Made by a program: the position numbers and the translations under genes. From Acholoe squamosa (Eukaryota > Annelida > Polychaeta > Phyllodocida > Polynoidae): a stretch of DNA of 64,000 bases. The stretch covers positions 38,443,250 to 38,507,249 of the forward strand of contig OX439051.1 in NCBI GenBank assembly GCA_949317995.1, given 5' to 3'. Shown here one piece after another: positions 61,326-64,000 of this stretch (positions are counted from its first letter, which is position 1; every line of letters begins with the position of its first letter). The notes under the pieces were generated by a model. The model was given only the letters and a program-made list of their open reading frames with translations, was not told where the DNA came from and searched no databases.

Positions 61326-61605
61326 GAGGTGTGCGGTTATCCATGTAGACAAAGCAAAGAGGACCTATTTCTTGTGTTACATCTGGTAATTGATACATAG
61401 ACTATGCTGCTTATCTCATAAGTACATCTTAAAATCATTCATTTGAACCTCATCAGGATTAGTGTATTATTGTCTTATGGCAGGAATAACAGATTATTAC
61501 AATTAGCAAGTAGAAATATGAAACCACAATGGATAAACCATGCCTATTTGTACACATGAGAGATCATAAGCTAAAGAAAAATAATTATTGTTCTTTCTTT
61601 TACAG

Positions 61606-61902
61606 CGGTGTTCCTATAAGAGATGTTACTGGTCAAAATACAAGGCAGCAGCAGAAATTGAGGATATCATACAAGGTTTGAGAAGTGGTCCTACACCATG
61701 TTTTGCCAACCAGCACAACCTTCAGCAGCTAATTCAGAAGTATAAGTATTCCCATGCAGAGGCTCTGAACAGTGTCTTGTGGCCAGCTGTCTTCTGTTTA
61801 ATTGGCATTGCTATACTAATTTATATATTTAGAAATCAATGTAAATGTAAGTGTCCTCTTATAGCACAACCAAGGCAGAAAATGGTGGCAGTTATTGTAT
61901 GA
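61606..61902 (+). CDS. BK-channel beta subunit-like protein, C-terminal exon with TM2
   Basis: The acceptor (TTCTTTCTTTTACAG) ends at 61605. The frame is open for 98 codons to the stop at 61900-61902. It starts RCSYKRCYW, matching the KCSY-P-KC loop motif of KCNMB proteins. GPTPCFANQHNLQQLIQKY follows, like the conserved CF/CY stretch before TM2, then SVLWPAVF, matching the FHxLFWP motif at the start of TM2. A hydrophobic helix (about 68-84) and a short Cys/Lys-rich cytosolic tail end the protein. Motif order and spacing agree with the family. The exon enters in phase 0. This is the most reliable part of the locus. Confidence 0.75.
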   Translation, partial: RCSYKRCYWSKYKAAAEIEDIIQGLRSGPTPCFANQHNLQQLIQKYKYSHAEALNSVLWPAVFCLIGIAILIYIFRNQCKCKCPLIAQPRQKMVAVIV

Positions 61903-63282
61903 TAATTATTGTCCTCCCTTTGTGACAGGAAAGACTACCCAACATTCATGATCACATTTTGTCAATTTTAATAGAAGAATTGAAATGCGTACTATGATAC
62001 ATCTGCATTTTTACATGCAGCAGTTGGAGATTGCATACCGTGGAACAAATAATCATACCCAAGTAACAAATTGAGGTTATTTCAACATATAATCAACGTC
62101 ATTTCCAAGTTGAAACAGCATTCATAGAGGGTTCAGCTTAACTTCATTTCGTGGACTCAAACCAACATTGAACGAATGTTAAATAAACATTGATTTAACA
62201 CAAGAAATTTCATGAAAATATGCATTAAAATTATGTCAAATCAACGTTGAATCAACCTTATCTTACTCCCTACTTTGCTACTATGTTGCAGTGGTACATA
62301 AGTCCCCTTTTTCAAAAAGAATCATAAACCTCATATGGAAGAGGGGCAGCCTAATGATTCAATAAAGGATAACAGGACAGGAATGGGTTATACAAATTTC
62401 AAATCTTTCAATAAGGGTGTCCACCACACCATGGACCATAATGCAGGGAATATTTTCATTCACTATAGATATTTTCTCACCTAGATATATTTAAACATGG
62501 GATCTTGATGATAAGGTTGTTATAACTATTACATGTTTCCGAAATTGTTTGATATGTATCATTTATGTATTATGTGAATGTGTGATTATTAGAGAGGTGT
62601 CTCTTCTCAAATGTGAAATTTGGGGAATTCTTAGGTTATATGCATCTAAACCAATTGTCCTTTTTGGCTGACGATCTGTTTTGTTGAAGGTCATTTTCAT
62701 ACTTTTGAATTATATGTTGGGCAATAAGTAAATCTGTTTTAGAGAGCCTTATATTCAACTTGGAGTACGATTTAAATCTCATCTCCAGAAAATGAGCGGT
62801 CTGAGTTATTTTTTGTGAACTATAACGCCCCCTTAATGTACTGGTGGCACGTAAAAATTACCCCACGCAGTTATACAGTTTTAGTAAAATGTCTATGGTC
62901 AAACCGTGAGCTGGTTTAGGTAATCTGATATACACAATGTATAAGTAGACCCGTATGCCCTATTGCCTAAAACCAATTTGAGTATTATGAGTTAAAAATT
63001 GAATTTTTGTCCCAGTCAATGTTGAGAAATGACTGGATTTTCTCTTTTTTTGAGTGCCACTGTACAACGTAGATGGTTACCTATTGTACCTTCTGGTGTA
63101 AAAGAGTAAGACAGGGTGGTCATTTTGCAGTGCCGAAAATAACAAAGAGGTTCTGTGGACCAAATCATTTAGACTATCAATTAAACGTATGCTAATGAAA
63201 CCATGTTTGTGAATATATGAATGAAAGGTGCTTTTATCGTTACAGGTTAATAATAAGACTTAATTTATTTATAGTTGAATAG
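61903..63282. other. 3' region of the BK beta-like gene; nothing else seen
   Basis: AT-rich, with many stops and no supported exon. Confidence 0.45.
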
Positions 63283-63355
63283 ACAAGGCTGAAATTGAGG
63301 ATGCCAATTGTCATATAAAATTTGAGAAGCAGAACTAAACCATGTTTTGCCTTAT
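63283..63355 (+). pseudogene. Decayed further copy of the BK beta-like C-terminal exon
   Basis: GACAAGGCTGAAATTGAGGA and ACCATGTTTTGCC align in order with the 61640-61705 part of the last exon (AAGGCAGCAGCAGAAATTGAGG, CACCATGTTTTGCC). Deletions and in-frame stops are present and the TM2 part is missing. Confidence 0.7.
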
Positions 63356-63433
63356 TCAGATGTAAGTCGATCAGTGAAATAAAGTCTCATGAAGTAAAAA
63401 CGAGTTTTTCATTCGAAACTGCTAATTGTTCAA

Positions 63434-63640
63434 GAGAGAGAGAGAGAGAGAGTAATAGATGTTTAACGCCATTTCGACAACTAAGGTCATATTAATGGCG
63501 AGAACTACATTACACAATTTCACAGAGGAATGTGTCAGTGCCCACGCATATGTGCACCACACACATCCTGAGGGGATAGCAAAGAGAAGATATAGGCCCT
63601 TTGAAGTGTTCAAGAGCCATGCTAATGAACTTCCTAAACA
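63434..63640 (+). repeat. Dispersed repeat with (GA)n head, copy B
   Basis: Same repeat as 23671-23870. After the GA microsatellite the sequence AATAGATGTTTAACGCCATT and the rest follow with about 85 percent agreement. Confidence 0.85.
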
Positions 63641-64000
63641 TGTAGAGCAAGTGGGGTGATCTAGACATATTTATGTCTAGATCACTGATTTACATGATAT
63701 TTTTCATGTTATCATGTCAACAGGTAGCCATTGTGCAGTTGATATGTTAAAACTATATAGCAAGAAAGTATAGGGTTAAGATAATGTATACTTTAGCATG
63801 TTTTCACTCTTTTTATACAAATTGACTGTATAGCTGCAGCACCACCCAGTGCAGTGCCACTGTGTGTATAGAACGACCACTTTCTGGCTGCAGTGTGTAT
63901 TGGAAATGTTTCACAGAAATCTCCTGACTATACCACACATTTCCCTAAATATCTCAGGCACTAAAAAAGATATCAACATGGGGTTTGCGGCATTGTTTTT
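63641..64000 (+). other. Beginning of another duplicated unit at the window edge
   Basis: From about 63888 the sequence matches 56694-56815 upstream of BK beta-like copy 1 (CAGAAATCTCCTGACTATAC, then TTTCCCTAAATATCTCAG). A third unit may therefore continue beyond the window. Confidence 0.6.

Overview
The window looks like nuclear DNA of an animal, most likely a marine invertebrate. Genes are sparse and split by GT-AG introns. Repeats dominate: minisatellites, tRNA-headed SINE-like elements, foldback elements with terminal inverted repeats (TIRs), and a decayed non-LTR retrotransposon. The recognisable genes (SLX9, BK-channel beta subunit-like exons, a rhodopsin-class GPCR, an EGF-module exon) are metazoan. 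The phylum cannot be fixed from this sequence, though invertebrate deuterostomes or lophotrochozoans fit the repeat content.

Layout. 1-9.7 kb: no gene; an LTR-like block, a 52-bp minisatellite, palindromes and SINE-like repeats. 9.7-15.5 kb: a terminal exon of an unknown Cys-containing protein (+), an AT-hook-containing exon with a probable frameshift (-), a degenerate EGF exon (+) and an intronless GPCR (+). 16.4-19.1 kb: a two-exon Crypton-type tyrosine recombinase gene whose N-terminus looks like a Tudor/Agenet-type fold, with a tRNA-like SINE upstream and a 119-bp palindrome downstream. 20.1-22.6 kb: a broken LINE (-). 23-30 kb: repeats. 30.4-36.4 kb: a complete five-exon SLX9/FAM207A gene (-), rebuilt here with all exon phases matching and heavily invaded by small TIR elements. 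37-41 kb: TIR elements and one doubtful exon. 41.2-52.7 kb: two large arrays of the same 17-bp satellite in opposite orientations, separated by about 3.4 kb. 53.2-55.6 kb: nested tandem duplications. 56.3-64 kb: a tandemly duplicated locus for BK-channel beta subunit-like proteins, with two TM1 exons, two problematic middle exons, one clear C-terminal exon and a decayed further copy.

The genes do not form a pathway. SLX9 is housekeeping (pre-40S ribosome assembly), the BK beta-like locus is membrane excitability, the GPCR is an orphan receptor, and the Crypton is a mobile recombinase. The strongest leads are the Tudor-like/Crypton fusion, the inverted giant satellite pair, and a 510-bp TIR element flanked by a 16-bp direct repeat, which is longer than expected for cut-and-paste DNA transposons. 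All homology calls are from memory of the families; no search was run.
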